A stretch of 64,000 nucleotides of DNA, taken from Leucobacter sp042726155. GTDB taxonomy: Bacteria; Actinomycetota; Actinomycetes; Actinomycetales; Microbacteriaceae. The translations under genes were made by a program, and so were the position numbers. This document shows positions 8,911 through 18,362 of the stretch, in pieces (the stretch's first letter is position 1; each line of letters begins with the position of its first letter). A model generated the notes under the pieces. It worked only from the letters and a program-made list of their open reading frames with translations, was not told where the DNA came from and did no database searches. The stretch lies in assembly GCF_042726155.1 (NCBI RefSeq), contig NZ_JBHXHV010000001.1, positions 1,550,001 through 1,614,000 on the forward strand, read 5' to 3'.

Positions 8911-11496
8911 CTAGACCTCCCGGTCGGCGGCCTGCACCCGCAGGGCGCGCTCGACTCCGGCCAGGCCCTCCGTGATCATGCGGCGCACGGCCGCGGGCGC
9001 GTCCACGTTCGCGTCAAGCCAGGCTCGCGTCGCATCGGCGAGCGGCTGGTTCGCGAGCTCGGCGGGGTAGAACCCCTCGACCAACTCTTCGGCGATCGCG
9101 TAGCTGCGCGATTCCCAGACCGGCAGCACCGCTTCGAAGAAGCGCTCAACATACGGCTCGAGCGCCGCCACGTCGTGCACGCGGGTGAATCCCGCGGCGG
9201 TTGCGCGCACGATCGCGTTTGGCTGATCGGTCTGCTCGAACACGGAAGCCCATGCATTCGCCTTGTCTGCCGCGCCGGGCAACGCCGCGCGAGCGTGGGC
9301 CGCCGACTGGTTGCCATTGGCGGTGCGATCCTCAGCGAGTCGTGCCTCGATGTCCGCGAGCGTCGCCCGCCCGCCCGCAGCTAGTGCGATGAGCAGCTCC
9401 CAGCCGAGATCGGTGTCGATAGTGAGACCCGCGAGCGTGATCGTGCCGTCGGCGAGACCCTGAACAGTGTCGAGGTGCGCCTCGCTCGCGGCGACCTGGC
9501 CGAACGACTTGACGAACTGGAATTGACGATCGGAGCCGGGTTCGGCCGCGCTCGCGAGATCCCAGAGCGTGTTGGCGACCTTCTCGAGCGTTGCGGTGCG
9601 GCGATCGCGAGCGACATAACTCGCCGACGTGAGCAGGAGCTGACCGAGCAGCGTGCGCAGCGTTGTCGAAGCTGACTCGCGCCCGATGTGCGCGAGCACG
9701 ATGTCAACGAATCGGCTCGCGGGGAATTCGCCGTCGCGCGTCGCGTCCCAGAGCGTGCCCCAGAGCAGGGCACGCGTGAGCGAGTTGGGCGCATCGCCGA
9801 GGTGGCGCGCCGCAGTGTCGAGCGAACGCTCGTCCAGGCGGATCTTGGCGTACGTGAGATCGTCTTCGTTGAGCAGCAGTAGCGCAGGCTGCGCGGCGCC
9901 GACGAGCTCTGGCACATCGGTTGATGCGCCATCGACGTCGAGCTCGATACGCTGCGTGCGCGTCAGTTCGCCGTTTTCCAGCTCGTAGAGTCCGACTGCG
10001 ATGCGATGCGGGCGAATCGTCGGATAGTCGGCAACGGCCGACTGTGCGATTGAGAAGCTCGTGTAGTTGCCGTCGCTGTCGACTTCAAAGACTGGCCGAA
10101 GCGTGTTCACGCCCGCGGTTTCGAGCCAGAGCTTCGACCACTCGGTGAGGTCGCGACCGCTGCGGGTCTCAAGCTCGGTGAGCAGGTCGGGAAGCTCGGT
10201 GTTTGAGTGGTGGTGCTTCACGAAGTAGTCGTGCACGCCCTGCATGAAGGGCTCGCGGCCGACCCAGGCGACGAGCTGCTTCAGCACCGAGGCGCCCTTC
10301 GCGTAGGTGATGCCGTCGAAGTTCACGAGGACGTCTTCGAGGTCGCTGATGGGGGCGACGATCGGGTGGGTCGACGGCAGCTGATCCTGCCGGTATGCCC
10401 ACGACTTCTCGGAGGCAACAAACGTCGTCCAGCAGTCAGTCCACTCGGTGGCCTCGGCGACTCCGAGCGTCGACATGTACTCGGCGAACGACTCGTTCAG
10501 CCACAGATCATTCCACCACCGCATTGTGACGAGATCGCCGAACCACATGTGGGCGAGCTCGTGCAGGATCGTGACGACGCGGCGCTCGCGCATAGCGTCG
10601 GTCACCTGGCTGCGGAACACGTAGGCCTCCGTGAAGGTGACCGCGCCCACGTTCTCCATGGCGCCCATGTTGTACTCGGGCACGAAGAGCTGGTCGTACT
10701 TATCAAAGGGGTAGGCGTAGTCGAACTGCTCCTCAAAGAACCCGAACCCCTCGCGCGTCTTCTCGAAGATGTAGTCGGAGTCGAGGTACTGCGCGAGCGA
10801 CTCCCGGCAGAAGACGCCGAGCGGAATCGTGCGGCCGTCGCGGCTGGTCAACTCGGAGCGCACAACGTGGTAGGGGCCAGCGATGAGTGCGGTGATGTAG
10901 CTCGACATCACCGGGGTCGGCTCGAACGCCCAGGTCGCAATGTCTTGCTCGGCCCAGTCGCTACCCTGCGCGGCGGCCTTCGTACCAGCGGCACTCGGCG
11001 TGGGCGTCGGCTGATTGCTGACGACCTGCCACCGCGCGGGTGCAGTGATGGTGAAGCTGAACGTCGCCTTGAGATCGGGCTGCTCGAACACCGGGAACAT
11101 CCGGCGCGAGTCGGGTACCTCGAACTGCGAGTACAGGTAGACCTCGCCGTCGGCTGGATCGACGAAGCGGTGCAGACCCTCGCCAGTGTTGGTGTAGCGC
11201 TGCGTCGATGCGATGCGCAGCGTGTTCTGCTCGGCAAGCCGCGGCAACTGAATGCGCGAATCGGCAAACACCGTCGCGGGATCGAGTGCCTCGCCGTTCA
11301 GCTCGACGCTCTCCACTGAGTCGGCGATGATGTCGATGAACGTGCTGGCTCCCGCGGTACCGCTGAAGTGAACGGTCGTTTCTGCGGTGAATTGCTCGGC
11401 ACCGCGGGTGAGGTCGAGGGCGACTTCGTAACGGTCGGTCGAGACGACTGCGGCGCGCTGCTGCGCCTCTGCACGGGTGAGATTCGTTCCTGGCAC
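8911..11496 (-). CDS. pepN: Aminopeptidase N (M1 zinc metallopeptidase)
   Basis: 861 residues from a GTG start with AGGAG ten bases upstream. It has the M1 signatures GAMEN (substrate amino-terminus binding) and HELAHMWFGD with the distal Glu in NESFAEY, and the C-terminal ERAP1-like helical domain. It removes N-terminal residues from peptides in the cytoplasm. The length matches actinobacterial PepN. It is first in a three-gene operon with mscS and glbO and divergent from the aldo/keto reductase gene with about 156 bp between. No signal peptide is present. Confidence 0.96.
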   Translation of the reverse strand: MPGTNLTRAEAQQRAAVVSTDRYEVALDLTRGAEQFTAETTVHFSGTAGASTFIDIIADSVESVELNGEALDPATVFADSRIQLPRLAEQNTLRIASTQRYTNTGEGLHRFVDPADGEVYLYSQFEVPDSRRMFPVFEQPDLKATFSFTITAPARWQVVSNQPTPTPSAAGTKAAAQGSDWAEQDIATWAFEPTPVMSSYITALIAGPYHVVRSELTSRDGRTIPLGVFCRESLAQYLDSDYIFEKTREGFGFFEEQFDYAYPFDKYDQLFVPEYNMGAMENVGAVTFTEAYVFRSQVTDAMRERRVVTILHELAHMWFGDLVTMRWWNDLWLNESFAEYMSTLGVAEATEWTDCWTTFVASEKSWAYRQDQLPSTHPIVAPISDLEDVLVNFDGITYAKGASVLKQLVAWVGREPFMQGVHDYFVKHHHSNTELPDLLTELETRSGRDLTEWSKLWLETAGVNTLRPVFEVDSDGNYTSFSIAQSAVADYPTIRPHRIAVGLYELENGELTRTQRIELDVDGASTDVPELVGAAQPALLLLNEDDLTYAKIRLDERSLDTAARHLGDAPNSLTRALLWGTLWDATRDGEFPASRFVDIVLAHIGRESASTTLRTLLGQLLLTSASYVARDRRTATLEKVANTLWDLASAAEPGSDRQFQFVKSFGQVAASEAHLDTVQGLADGTITLAGLTIDTDLGWELLIALAAGGRATLADIEARLAEDRTANGNQSAAHARAALPGAADKANAWASVFEQTDQPNAIVRATAAGFTRVHDVAALEPYVERFFEAVLPVWESRSYAIAEELVEGFYPAELANQPLADATRAWLDANVDAPAAVRRMITEGLAGVERALRVQAADREV

Positions 11497-11652
11497 AAAT
11501 GCTCCTGACGATTGCGAATACGTAATGGCACCAGCCTAGGCCCGACGGTCGACATCGGTTATGAAACCGCTGGATGCGTGCTGAGAACGGCGCCGAAACC
11601 GCCGCGAAGGAGGCCGCGACGGCGGTGATCGGATGTGCGTACAGTGGGGCGC

Positions 11653-12609
11653 ATGGCACGCACACTCGGAACCTCTGACCTCCTCGTTTCTGCCGTCGGA
11701 CTCGGCTGCAACAACTTCGGCCGCCCCGGCACCCTGACAGAGCACCAATCGGGTACAAACGAGGTCATCGGTGCAGCGATCGACGCGGGGATCACGCTCT
11801 TCGACACCGCAGACCTCTACGGCTACGCCTTTGGCCGCAGCGAGCGGATGATGGGCGAGGCGCTCGGGGCGCGTCGCGACGAGGTGATTCTCGCGACCAA
11901 ATTCGGGCACCCCGACGCTGATTCGCCCTACGCCGGCAGACGCGGCTCGCGCGAGTTCATTAGAGCCTCGGTCGAGGGCTCGCTCACCCGGCTGCGCACC
12001 GATTGGATCGATTTGTATCAAATGCACGTGCCGGATCCGGGGACCCCGATTTCCGAGACCCTGAGCGCCCTCGACGAGCTCGTGCGAGAGGGAAAGATCC
12101 GTTATTACGGTCACTCAAACTTCACGGCAGGGCAAATGCGCGAGGCCGCCACAGCCGCTGACGAGCTGGGAGTGCGCGGCTTTGTCTCCGCGCAGAACGA
12201 GCTCAGCCTCGTGCAGCGTGCAGCGGATCGATCAGAAGTGCCGGCCGCCCGCGAACTCGGCCTCGGATTTCTCCCGTTCTTTCCGCTCGCGAACGGGCTG
12301 CTGACGGGCAAGTTTGCGCGGGATCGGTTTCCCGCCGATTCGCGCATCATGCGGCAGCGCCCGCACGTTGCGGAGGACGCGGATTGGGATGCGCTCGACG
12401 CGTATCGCGCGCACTGCGCCGATTGGGGAGTCACGATGCTCGAGGCGACCTTCGGTTGGCTGCTCGACCATGAGCCCGTCGCCAGCGTCATCGCGGGCGC
12501 CTCGACGCCCGCTCAGGTGCGTGACAACGCACTCGCGGGGGAGAAGTGGCGCCCAGATAACGCCCAGCGCGAACGCATTGAATCGCTCTTCCCAGTACTC
12601 CGCAGCTGA
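11653..12609 (+). CDS. Aldo/keto reductase
   Basis: 318 residues. It begins MARTLGTSDLLVSAVGLGCNNFG, the usual first strand of the (alpha/beta)8 barrel. The catalytic Asp-Tyr pair is in DTADLYGYAFGRSE, the Lys in ILATKFG and the His in WIDLYQMHVPD. It is an NADPH-dependent carbonyl reductase of the AKR family; the physiological substrate cannot be deduced. The ATG at 11653 is preferred over a start six codons earlier because it matches the family N-terminus. The next gene starts 17 bp downstream, probably in one operon. Confidence 0.9.
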   Translation: MARTLGTSDLLVSAVGLGCNNFGRPGTLTEHQSGTNEVIGAAIDAGITLFDTADLYGYAFGRSERMMGEALGARRDEVILATKFGHPDADSPYAGRRGSREFIRASVEGSLTRLRTDWIDLYQMHVPDPGTPISETLSALDELVREGKIRYYGHSNFTAGQMREAATAADELGVRGFVSAQNELSLVQRAADRSEVPAARELGLGFLPFFPLANGLLTGKFARDRFPADSRIMRQRPHVAEDADWDALDAYRAHCADWGVTMLEATFGWLLDHEPVASVIAGASTPAQVRDNALAGEKWRPDNAQRERIESLFPVLRS

Positions 12610-12626
12610 AGAGTAGGCTGAGCCGC

Positions 12627-13247
12627 ATGAGCATCGAGCGCACCGATTCCGCACAGCCCGCCGTCGAGTTTTGGTTTGATCCGATCTGCCCGTGGTGCTG
12701 GATGACGAGCCGCTGGGTGACCACCGTTTCTGAGGCGCGCGGCTTCTCAGTGAAGTGGCATCCCGTCAGTCTGCAGGTCATCAACGAGGGCAACGAGCCG
12801 GGATCACACGCGGAGCGCATGCGTGAGGGGCATCGACTCGGCAAGGTCGCCGTCGCGGTCGGTCGCGAACACGGCGCCGAAGTTGTCGGCAAGCTCTATA
12901 CCGAGTTTGGCACCGCGATTCATCCGGGTGCGCGCGACGATTTCGACGGCATCCTCGCTGACGGGCTTTCCGCGCTCGGTCTCGACGCCGCGTTCGCCAA
13001 GGCCGCCGATGACGACCAGTACGACGCTGAGCTGCGCGAAAACACGGCGCACGCGCTGAAGATCGCTGGCCCCGACGTCGGCGTGCCGGTTATCTCCGTA
13101 AACGGCGTGGCGTTCTTCGGCCCGGTCGTGACGCCCGCCCCCGAGGGCGAGCAGGCACTGGCTTTGTGGGACGGGATCGTCGCTGCGGCGAGCGTGCCCG
13201 GCTTCTACGAGCTGAAGCGCGGGCGCACCGCTTCGCCGCAGTTCTGA
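12627..13247 (+). CDS. DsbA-family oxidoreductase, mycothiol-dependent nitroreductase (Rv2466c) type
   Basis: 206 residues. The thioredoxin-fold strand FWFDPICPWCWMTSRW carries the CPWC active site, and the cis-proline loop is VGVPVISVNG. The closest known group is mycobacterial Rv2466c, a mycothiol-dependent disulphide reductase that activates nitro-compounds. Absence of a signal peptide fits a cytoplasmic protein. Its presence supports a mycothiol-producing actinobacterium. It lies between the aldo/keto reductase and rpiB on the same strand. Confidence 0.85.
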   Translation: MSIERTDSAQPAVEFWFDPICPWCWMTSRWVTTVSEARGFSVKWHPVSLQVINEGNEPGSHAERMREGHRLGKVAVAVGREHGAEVVGKLYTEFGTAIHPGARDDFDGILADGLSALGLDAAFAKAADDDQYDAELRENTAHALKIAGPDVGVPVISVNGVAFFGPVVTPAPEGEQALALWDGIVAAASVPGFYELKRGRTASPQF

Positions 13248-13286
13248 ACGGGCGTTTGAGCCGTCACGCCGGGTAGAATCGAGCCC

Positions 13287-13778
13287 ATGCGTATTCACGT
13301 CGCCACTGACCACGCCGGACTCGATTTCAGCCACCAGCTGCAGCAGCATTTGCGCGCCCAGGGGCACGAGGTCATCGACCACGGCCCCGCCGAATACGAC
13401 GCGCTCGATGATTATCCGTCGTTCTGCATTAACGCCGCACTCGGCGTCGCTCGCGATGAGCGCGACGGCGTCGAGGCGCTCGGTGTCGTCTTCGGCGGCT
13501 CGGGCAACGGCGAGCAGATGGCCGCAAATAAGGTCGACGGTATCCGCGCCGCTCTCGTGTGGAGCGATTCGACCGCGGTGCTCGCACGAGAGCACAATAA
13601 TGCGAACGTGATCTCGATTGGCGCGCGTCAGCACGAAGTTGCCGATGCAACTCGCTTCATCGATCTGTTTATCGCGACGCCGTTCACCGGTGACGAGCGA
13701 CACGTCCGCCGCATCGCTCAACTCGGTGAGTTCGAGCGCACCGGTGAGATCGCCGGCAAGCAGGTCGATAGCCTCTAA
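13287..13778 (+). CDS. rpiB: Ribose-5-phosphate isomerase B
   Basis: 163 residues beginning RIHVATDHAG. The anion-binding GGSGNGEQMAANK loop includes the Glu that replaces the E. coli active-site Cys in actinobacterial RpiB. NANVISIGARQ and the C-terminal FTGDERHVRRI helix are also typical. It interconverts ribose-5-phosphate and ribulose-5-phosphate. The stop overlaps the start of the glycosylase gene by one base (TAATG), so the two are coupled. Confidence 0.95.
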   Translation: MRIHVATDHAGLDFSHQLQQHLRAQGHEVIDHGPAEYDALDDYPSFCINAALGVARDERDGVEALGVVFGGSGNGEQMAANKVDGIRAALVWSDSTAVLAREHNNANVISIGARQHEVADATRFIDLFIATPFTGDERHVRRIAQLGEFERTGEIAGKQVDSL

Positions 13779-14782
13779 TGCCAGAGGGCCACTCCGTTCA
13801 CCGCATCGCGCGGCAGTTCGCGGTCAACTTCGTCGGCACAGCGCCCGAGGTGACGAGCCCGCAGGGGCGGTTCTCGCAGGGCGCCGCACTGCTCACGAGG
13901 CACACCATGATCGATGCTCGCGCTGTCGGCAAGCAGATGTTTCTCGAGTTCGAGGGCGATCGATGGTTGCGTGTGCACCTGGGTATCTACGGAGCGTGGG
14001 ACTTCGCGGGCGAGGTTCGCGTTGACCCGTCAATCCAGATTCACGGCCAGACTCCTGGTCACTCGAAGCTCGGCCAGACGGGAGAATACTCGCGGCCGGA
14101 TCGCGCGTTGCCGGTCGACCGTGACGCGGAGGACTCCGTCACATCGATCGGTGCGCCGCGGCGCAGTCGGGTGCGCATGGCAGAGAGCGACCGCGAGAGC
14201 GCCGCTCCAGCGTCATTCCCGCCCGACCCGGTGGGCCAGGTGCGGGTGCGGTTGCTGAACGATCTCGTGTGCGCCGATCTGCGCGGGCCGACGGCCTGCG
14301 AGGTGCTCACTCCCGCAGAGGTCGACGCCGTGATTCACAAGCTGGGCCCAGACCCTGCAAATGCGAACACGCCCGCTGAGCGTGACCGTTTCGTCGAGCG
14401 TGCGCTGCGTAAGAAGACGCCCATCGGACTCGTGCTGATGGACCAGTCAGTGATCGCGGGCATCGGAAACGTGTATCGCGCCGAAATGCTCTTCCGGGCA
14501 GAACTCAACCCGCATACACCGGCCAACACTATTGACCGCACGGTTCTTGAATCGCTCTGGGACGACTGGGCGTATCTGCTCGAGATCGGCATCACCGTCG
14601 GTCAGATGATGACGATCGACGGGCTGACCGGCGACGACTATCAGCGCGCGCTTGTCGAGCGAGACGAGCGCCACTCGGTGTACAAGCTCGAGGGAACGCC
14701 CTGCAAGCGGTGTGGCACAAACATCGTGCTCGAAGAATTCGGTGCGCGCAAACTCTACTGGTGCCCGGGCTGCCAACATTGA
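13778..14782 (+). CDS. Fpg/Nei-family DNA glycosylase (Nei2-like)
   Basis: 334 residues. The mature N-terminus PEGHSVHRIAR has the catalytic Pro2/Glu3. A conserved Asn lies in the helix-two-turn-helix region (SVIAGIGNVYRAEMLF). A C-terminal zinc finger reads CKRCGTNIVLEEFGARKLYWCPGC. PEGH rather than PELP points to the Nei2-type glycosylase/lyase for oxidised pyrimidines. A non-conserved insert of about 60 polar residues (about 85-150) makes it longer than E. coli Nei. It is translationally coupled to rpiB, a pairing common in actinobacteria. Confidence 0.93.
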   Translation: MPEGHSVHRIARQFAVNFVGTAPEVTSPQGRFSQGAALLTRHTMIDARAVGKQMFLEFEGDRWLRVHLGIYGAWDFAGEVRVDPSIQIHGQTPGHSKLGQTGEYSRPDRALPVDRDAEDSVTSIGAPRRSRVRMAESDRESAAPASFPPDPVGQVRVRLLNDLVCADLRGPTACEVLTPAEVDAVIHKLGPDPANANTPAERDRFVERALRKKTPIGLVLMDQSVIAGIGNVYRAEMLFRAELNPHTPANTIDRTVLESLWDDWAYLLEIGITVGQMMTIDGLTGDDYQRALVERDERHSVYKLEGTPCKRCGTNIVLEEFGARKLYWCPGCQH

Positions 14783-14807
14783 CTGCTCCGATGAAAGGAA
14801 TCCGCGC

Positions 14808-15437
14808 ATGACTCGCACCGTGTTTTATACCGCAACCACGCTCGACGGCTACATCGCCGACCCGAGCGATTCGCTCGACTGGCTGCTGCGCCAGCCTCAG
14901 GAGGAGAATGGCGCGGGCGACTACGCGACGTTCATTGCTGGCGTTGGCGCAGTCGTAATGGGGGCGACGACGTACGAATGGGTCATGCGCCACGAGAAAG
15001 GCGTCTGGGGATATGAGGTGCCAGCATTTGTGCTGACCCACCGTGAGCTAGAGCCGCCGACCAGCACGACGCATGGCGGTCCAGCAGACGTACGGTTCCG
15101 ACAGGACGATATCACCGCGCTAGCTGACGAGATGCGCGAGAGCGCCGGCGATCGCGACCTGTGGGTAGTGGGCGGGGGAGATCTCGCCGGACAGTTCGCA
15201 GATCACGGTTTGCTCGATGAGATCCTGACATCAATTGCGCCGGTCGTCTTGGGTGCTGGTCGCCCGCTGCTGCCCAGGCGGCTCGACCTTGAACTCCTGG
15301 AAGTGGGGCGAAATGGTGCGTTTGTGGTCGCCCGCCACCGGGTGCTCGGCCCACTCACCGAAGACCGTGCGACAGAAGCGGCAACAGCAGCGGCAACAGA
15401 ATCCGCGCCCGGTGCTCAGCGCGGCTCAGAAGTATGA
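14808..15437 (+). CDS. Dihydrofolate reductase / RibD C-terminal family protein
   Basis: 209 residues beginning TRTVFYTATTLDGYIADPSDSLDWL, the usual opening of the RibD C-terminal/DHFR-like family. VVMGATTYEWV and DLWVVGGGDLAGQFADHGLLDE make the NADPH-binding half. It is a probable NAD(P)H-dependent reductase of unknown substrate. The start is the ATG after GAAAGGA. The C-terminus ends in an Ala/Thr/Glu-rich tail. It is in the same direction as the glycosylase gene, 25 bp downstream. Confidence 0.85.
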   Translation: MTRTVFYTATTLDGYIADPSDSLDWLLRQPQEENGAGDYATFIAGVGAVVMGATTYEWVMRHEKGVWGYEVPAFVLTHRELEPPTSTTHGGPADVRFRQDDITALADEMRESAGDRDLWVVGGGDLAGQFADHGLLDEILTSIAPVVLGAGRPLLPRRLDLELLEVGRNGAFVVARHRVLGPLTEDRATEAATAAATESAPGAQRGSEV

Positions 15438-15564
15438 CATAATTGATCCTTGTGCCACGGTGCGGTACTGCCGCGAGGGTCCGCACGGACCGTGAGCTGA
15501 ATACCTCAATACTTTTTCGATATCCGCGTTCCCGACTTGCGGCGGGCGCAGAGAGTAGACAATC
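15438..15564 (+). promoter_or_regulatory. rplS promoter/leader region
   Basis: The 127 bp between the reductase stop and rplS hold a possible -10 element (CATAAT at 15438) without a clear -35, and a GC-rich segment able to form short stems around 15475-15500. It is likely an untranslated leader, but no named riboswitch or ribosomal-protein leader is recognised. Confidence 0.3.
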
Positions 15565-15912
15565 ATGCAGAAGCTCGACCTCGTCGATGCCCCGTCGCTC
15601 AAGAGCGACATCCCCGATTTCCGCGCCGGCGACACCGTCAAGGTGCACGTCAACATCGTCGAGGGTAACCGCTCGCGTGTTCAGGTGTTCCAGGGCATCG
15701 TGATTTCTCGCCACGGCGAGGGTGTTCGCGAGACCTTCACGGTACGCAAGATCAGCTTCCAGGTGGGCGTGGAGCGTAAGTTCCCCGTGCACTCGCCCGC
15801 GATCGACAAGATCGAGGTCGTCAGCCACGGTGACGTGCGTCGTGCGAAGCTCTACTACCTGCGCGGCCTCACCGGCAAGAAGGCAAAGATCAAGGAGAAG
15901 CGCGACCGCTAA
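15565..15912 (+). CDS. rplS: 50S ribosomal protein L19
   Basis: 115 residues with the family core DFRAGDTVKVHVNIVEGNRSRVQVFQG, VRKISFQVGVERKFPVHSPAI and the basic end LRGLTGKKAKIKEK. It is a large-subunit protein at the 30S-50S interface. Length is standard. It heads a block leading into lepB and rnhB, as in many actinobacteria, though a hairpin separates it from lepB. Confidence 0.98.
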   Translation: MQKLDLVDAPSLKSDIPDFRAGDTVKVHVNIVEGNRSRVQVFQGIVISRHGEGVRETFTVRKISFQVGVERKFPVHSPAIDKIEVVSHGDVRRAKLYYLRGLTGKKAKIKEKRDR

Positions 15913-15955
15913 GTCGTGTTTTTCCGGGCCGTTTCACACGTGCCCGTGACGCTCT

Positions 15956-15987
15956 CAGGCTCCCCCCTGCAATAGGGTGGGAGCCTG
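15956..15987 (+). terminator. Hairpin after rplS (probable terminator or attenuator)
   Basis: Nine-base-pair stem CAGGCTCCC/GGGAGCCTG extended by an inner CCCT/AGGG stem across a single bulged T, 43 bp after the rplS stop. No T-tract follows, so termination may be partial or Rho-assisted, allowing read-through to lepB. Confidence 0.5.
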
Positions 15988-16063
15988 AAGTGTCTCACCG
16001 AGCGGGTGAGGCCCGTGGCGTCGGTTTTACCGCAGCACCGCTCCCATCGACAGGGGAAGTTAC

Positions 16064-16783
16064 ATGAGTGAAGCAGAGGCCACGACCTCAACGCGTCGGC
16101 CACGTCGAGGCGGCGTCATTGGATTTTTGCGCGATCTCCTCGTCATCTTGGTGGTGGCGTTCCTGGTCTCCTTCCTGCTGAAGACCTTTCTCGTGCGGAG
16201 CTTCTTCATTCCCTCAGAGTCGATGGAAAACACGCTCCAGATTGACGATCGCATCCTTGTCAACCAGCTCGTCCCCGATCTCATCGACGTGCATCGCGGA
16301 GACATCGTGGTCTTTAAAGACCCGGGCGGGTGGTTGTATCCGCGCGCTACGGAGCCTCCGCAGGGATTCGAACGAGTGCTGCAGACCATCGGCCTGGCGG
16401 CTGACACGAGCAACGAATATGTCGTCAAGCGCGTCATCGGCGTCGGCGGCGACCGCGTTGAGTGCTGCGATGCCCAAGGCCGCGTCATGGTCAACGGTGT
16501 GCCCATCGACGAGCCCTACATTGTGAAGCCCGCGGGAGAAGAGCGTGCCTCGGCGATCGACTTCGACGTGACGGTGCCCGAGGGTTCGCTCTGGGTCATG
16601 GGCGACAACCGCTACCAGAGCAAAGATTCCCGCTACAACCAAGACCAACCGGGCAAGGGCTTCGTGCCTGAAGAAGAGGTCGTTGGTCGCGCGTTCGTGC
16701 TGAACTGGCCGCTCAACCGCTTCACCTGGCTCGGCACGCCCGAGGGAACCTTTACCGGCGTCGACGCCGCACGGGAGAAGTGA
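16064..16783 (+). CDS. lepB: Signal peptidase I
   Basis: 239 residues. One membrane anchor (about 22-43) is followed by the catalytic Ser53 in IPSESM, the general base Lys122 in VVKRVIGVGGDRV and the GDNRYQSKDSR box. It cleaves Sec/Tat signal peptides on the outer face of the membrane. The ATG follows AGGGGAAG. The next gene, rnhB, begins three bases after its stop, so the lepB-rnhB-murI genes form a tight operon. Confidence 0.97.
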   Translation: MSEAEATTSTRRPRRGGVIGFLRDLLVILVVAFLVSFLLKTFLVRSFFIPSESMENTLQIDDRILVNQLVPDLIDVHRGDIVVFKDPGGWLYPRATEPPQGFERVLQTIGLAADTSNEYVVKRVIGVGGDRVECCDAQGRVMVNGVPIDEPYIVKPAGEERASAIDFDVTVPEGSLWVMGDNRYQSKDSRYNQDQPGKGFVPEEEVVGRAFVLNWPLNRFTWLGTPEGTFTGVDAAREK

Positions 16784-16786
16784 GCC

Positions 16787-17470
16787 GTGGCCGTCACGGC
16801 CGAAGCGCGCTCGAAGGACCCGACGCTCGACATAGAGCTGGCCTACTTCGCCGGAGGCGCTGAACTGGTCATTGGTATCGACGAAGTGGGGCGCGGCGCG
16901 ATCGCCGGTCCGGTTGCGGTGGGAGTTCACGCGGTGCTGCCAGGAACGACCGCGTTTCCCGAGGGCCTCCGCGATTCGAAACTGCTGAGCGAGAAGCGGC
17001 GTGACGCACTCGCTCCGATCGTCCACGAGTGGGGCGCAGGCGCCGTCGGATTCTCGAGCGCCGAAGAGATCGACGCGCAGGGCATTACGTCGATGCTTGG
17101 GCACGCCGCGCGGCGCGCACTGCTCGAACTCAGATCGACTGGCGTGCCGGTCGAACGCGCCGTGATCCTGCTCGACGGCGCTCACGACTGGCTCTCAACG
17201 GTGCTTCGCTCGCCGCTCGATGTGCGCACCCGGGTGGGGGCAGATCGCGAGTGCGCGAGCGTGGCCGCCGCATCTGTGCGGGCGAAGGTCGCTCGAGATG
17301 CGCTGATGCGCGAAGCTGATGAGGCACACCCCGAGTACGCTTGGGCGTCGAATAAAGGGTATGGCGCGAAGGCCCACTACGAAGGCATCGCAACGGCTGG
17401 CCTAACCGAGTTACACAGGCACACCTGGATCAAGCTGTCGGCGATCGGCTCGGGTAGTGTGGAATCGTGA
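16787..17470 (+). CDS. rnhB: Ribonuclease HII
   Basis: 227 residues from a GTG start. The active site GIDEVGRG (Asp32, Glu33) opens the RNase H fold, with later acidic residues in LLDGAHDW and AHPEYAWASNKGYG. It removes ribonucleotides from DNA and RNA-DNA hybrids. Its last four bases overlap the start of murI (GTGA). Confidence 0.95.
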   Translation: MAVTAEARSKDPTLDIELAYFAGGAELVIGIDEVGRGAIAGPVAVGVHAVLPGTTAFPEGLRDSKLLSEKRRDALAPIVHEWGAGAVGFSSAEEIDAQGITSMLGHAARRALLELRSTGVPVERAVILLDGAHDWLSTVLRSPLDVRTRVGADRECASVAAASVRAKVARDALMREADEAHPEYAWASNKGYGAKAHYEGIATAGLTELHRHTWIKLSAIGSGSVES

Positions 17471-18306
17471 GTTCGCCCCAGCCTGACGCATTCGCCCCCA
17501 TCGGGGTGTTTGACTCCGGAGTCGGCGGCTTGACCGTGGCCCGAGCGATTCGTGACCAGTTGCCAGGCGAATCAATGATTTACGTCGGTGACACCGCGCA
17601 CACCCCCTACGGCCCGCGGCCCATCGCTGAGGTGCGGCGGTTCGCGCTCGACATTCTCGACGGCCTGGTCGAGCAGGGCGTGAAGTTGCTCGTGATCGCG
17701 TGCAACACCGCGTCAGCTGCGGTGCTGCGCGACGCGCGCGAGCGCTACGACGTGCCGGTGGTCGAGGTGATCGGTCCGACCGTGCGCAGTGCCGCCGCGA
17801 TTACCCGGAATGGACGCGTCGGTCTCATTGGCACCCAGGGCACGATCCAGTCGCGCGCCTACGATGACCTGTTCGCCATGCGCCCGGAGATTACGCTCAC
17901 ATCGGCCGCGTGCCCCCGCTTCGTCGAGCTCGTGGAAGCTGGCGAGACGAGCGGCGCGACCGTGCACGCCGTCGCCGAGGAGTACCTCGCGCCGCTCGCG
18001 GCAGAGGGCATCGACACACTGGTGCTCGGGTGCACGCACTATCCATTTTTGCGCGGTGCGATTCGTCAGGTCGTTGGCCCCGATGTCGCACTGGTTTCGA
18101 GCGATATCGAGACGGCGAACGAGGTCTTCGAAGTGTTGACCGAGCGGCAGCTGCTGCGCCCGTCGGGGTCAGGCGATCCCGAACTGCGGTACGAGGCGAC
18201 CGGCCCCGATACGGCCGGGTTCGTCGAGCTCGCGCGCCGCATGCTCGGGATCGGTATTGATGCCGTCGACCACCTCGAAACCGGCGTAATCCGGTTACCC
18301 CGCTGA
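17467..18306 (+). CDS. murI: Glutamate racemase
   Basis: 279 residues from a GTG start. It contains the substrate loop GVFDSGVGGLTVARAI and both catalytic cysteines, in VIACNTASAA (Cys79) and LVLGCTHYPFLR. It makes D-glutamate for peptidoglycan in the cytoplasm. It is translationally coupled to rnhB by a 4-bp overlap; rph follows 56 bp later. Confidence 0.97.
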   Translation: MSSPQPDAFAPIGVFDSGVGGLTVARAIRDQLPGESMIYVGDTAHTPYGPRPIAEVRRFALDILDGLVEQGVKLLVIACNTASAAVLRDARERYDVPVVEVIGPTVRSAAAITRNGRVGLIGTQGTIQSRAYDDLFAMRPEITLTSAACPRFVELVEAGETSGATVHAVAEEYLAPLAAEGIDTLVLGCTHYPFLRGAIRQVVGPDVALVSSDIETANEVFEVLTERQLLRPSGSGDPELRYEATGPDTAGFVELARRMLGIGIDAVDHLETGVIRLPR

Positions 18307-18362
18307 CCCACGGACGCCGCGCGTTCGTCCCCGTTGATTCACACGTACCACAGGAGCACCGC

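Noticed and set aside
10207..11319. Long open frame on the plus strand antisense to pepN (about 370 codons)
   Set aside because: It mirrors codon-3 GC bias of pepN, has no family pattern and no ribosome-binding site; pepN on the other strand has complete motifs.
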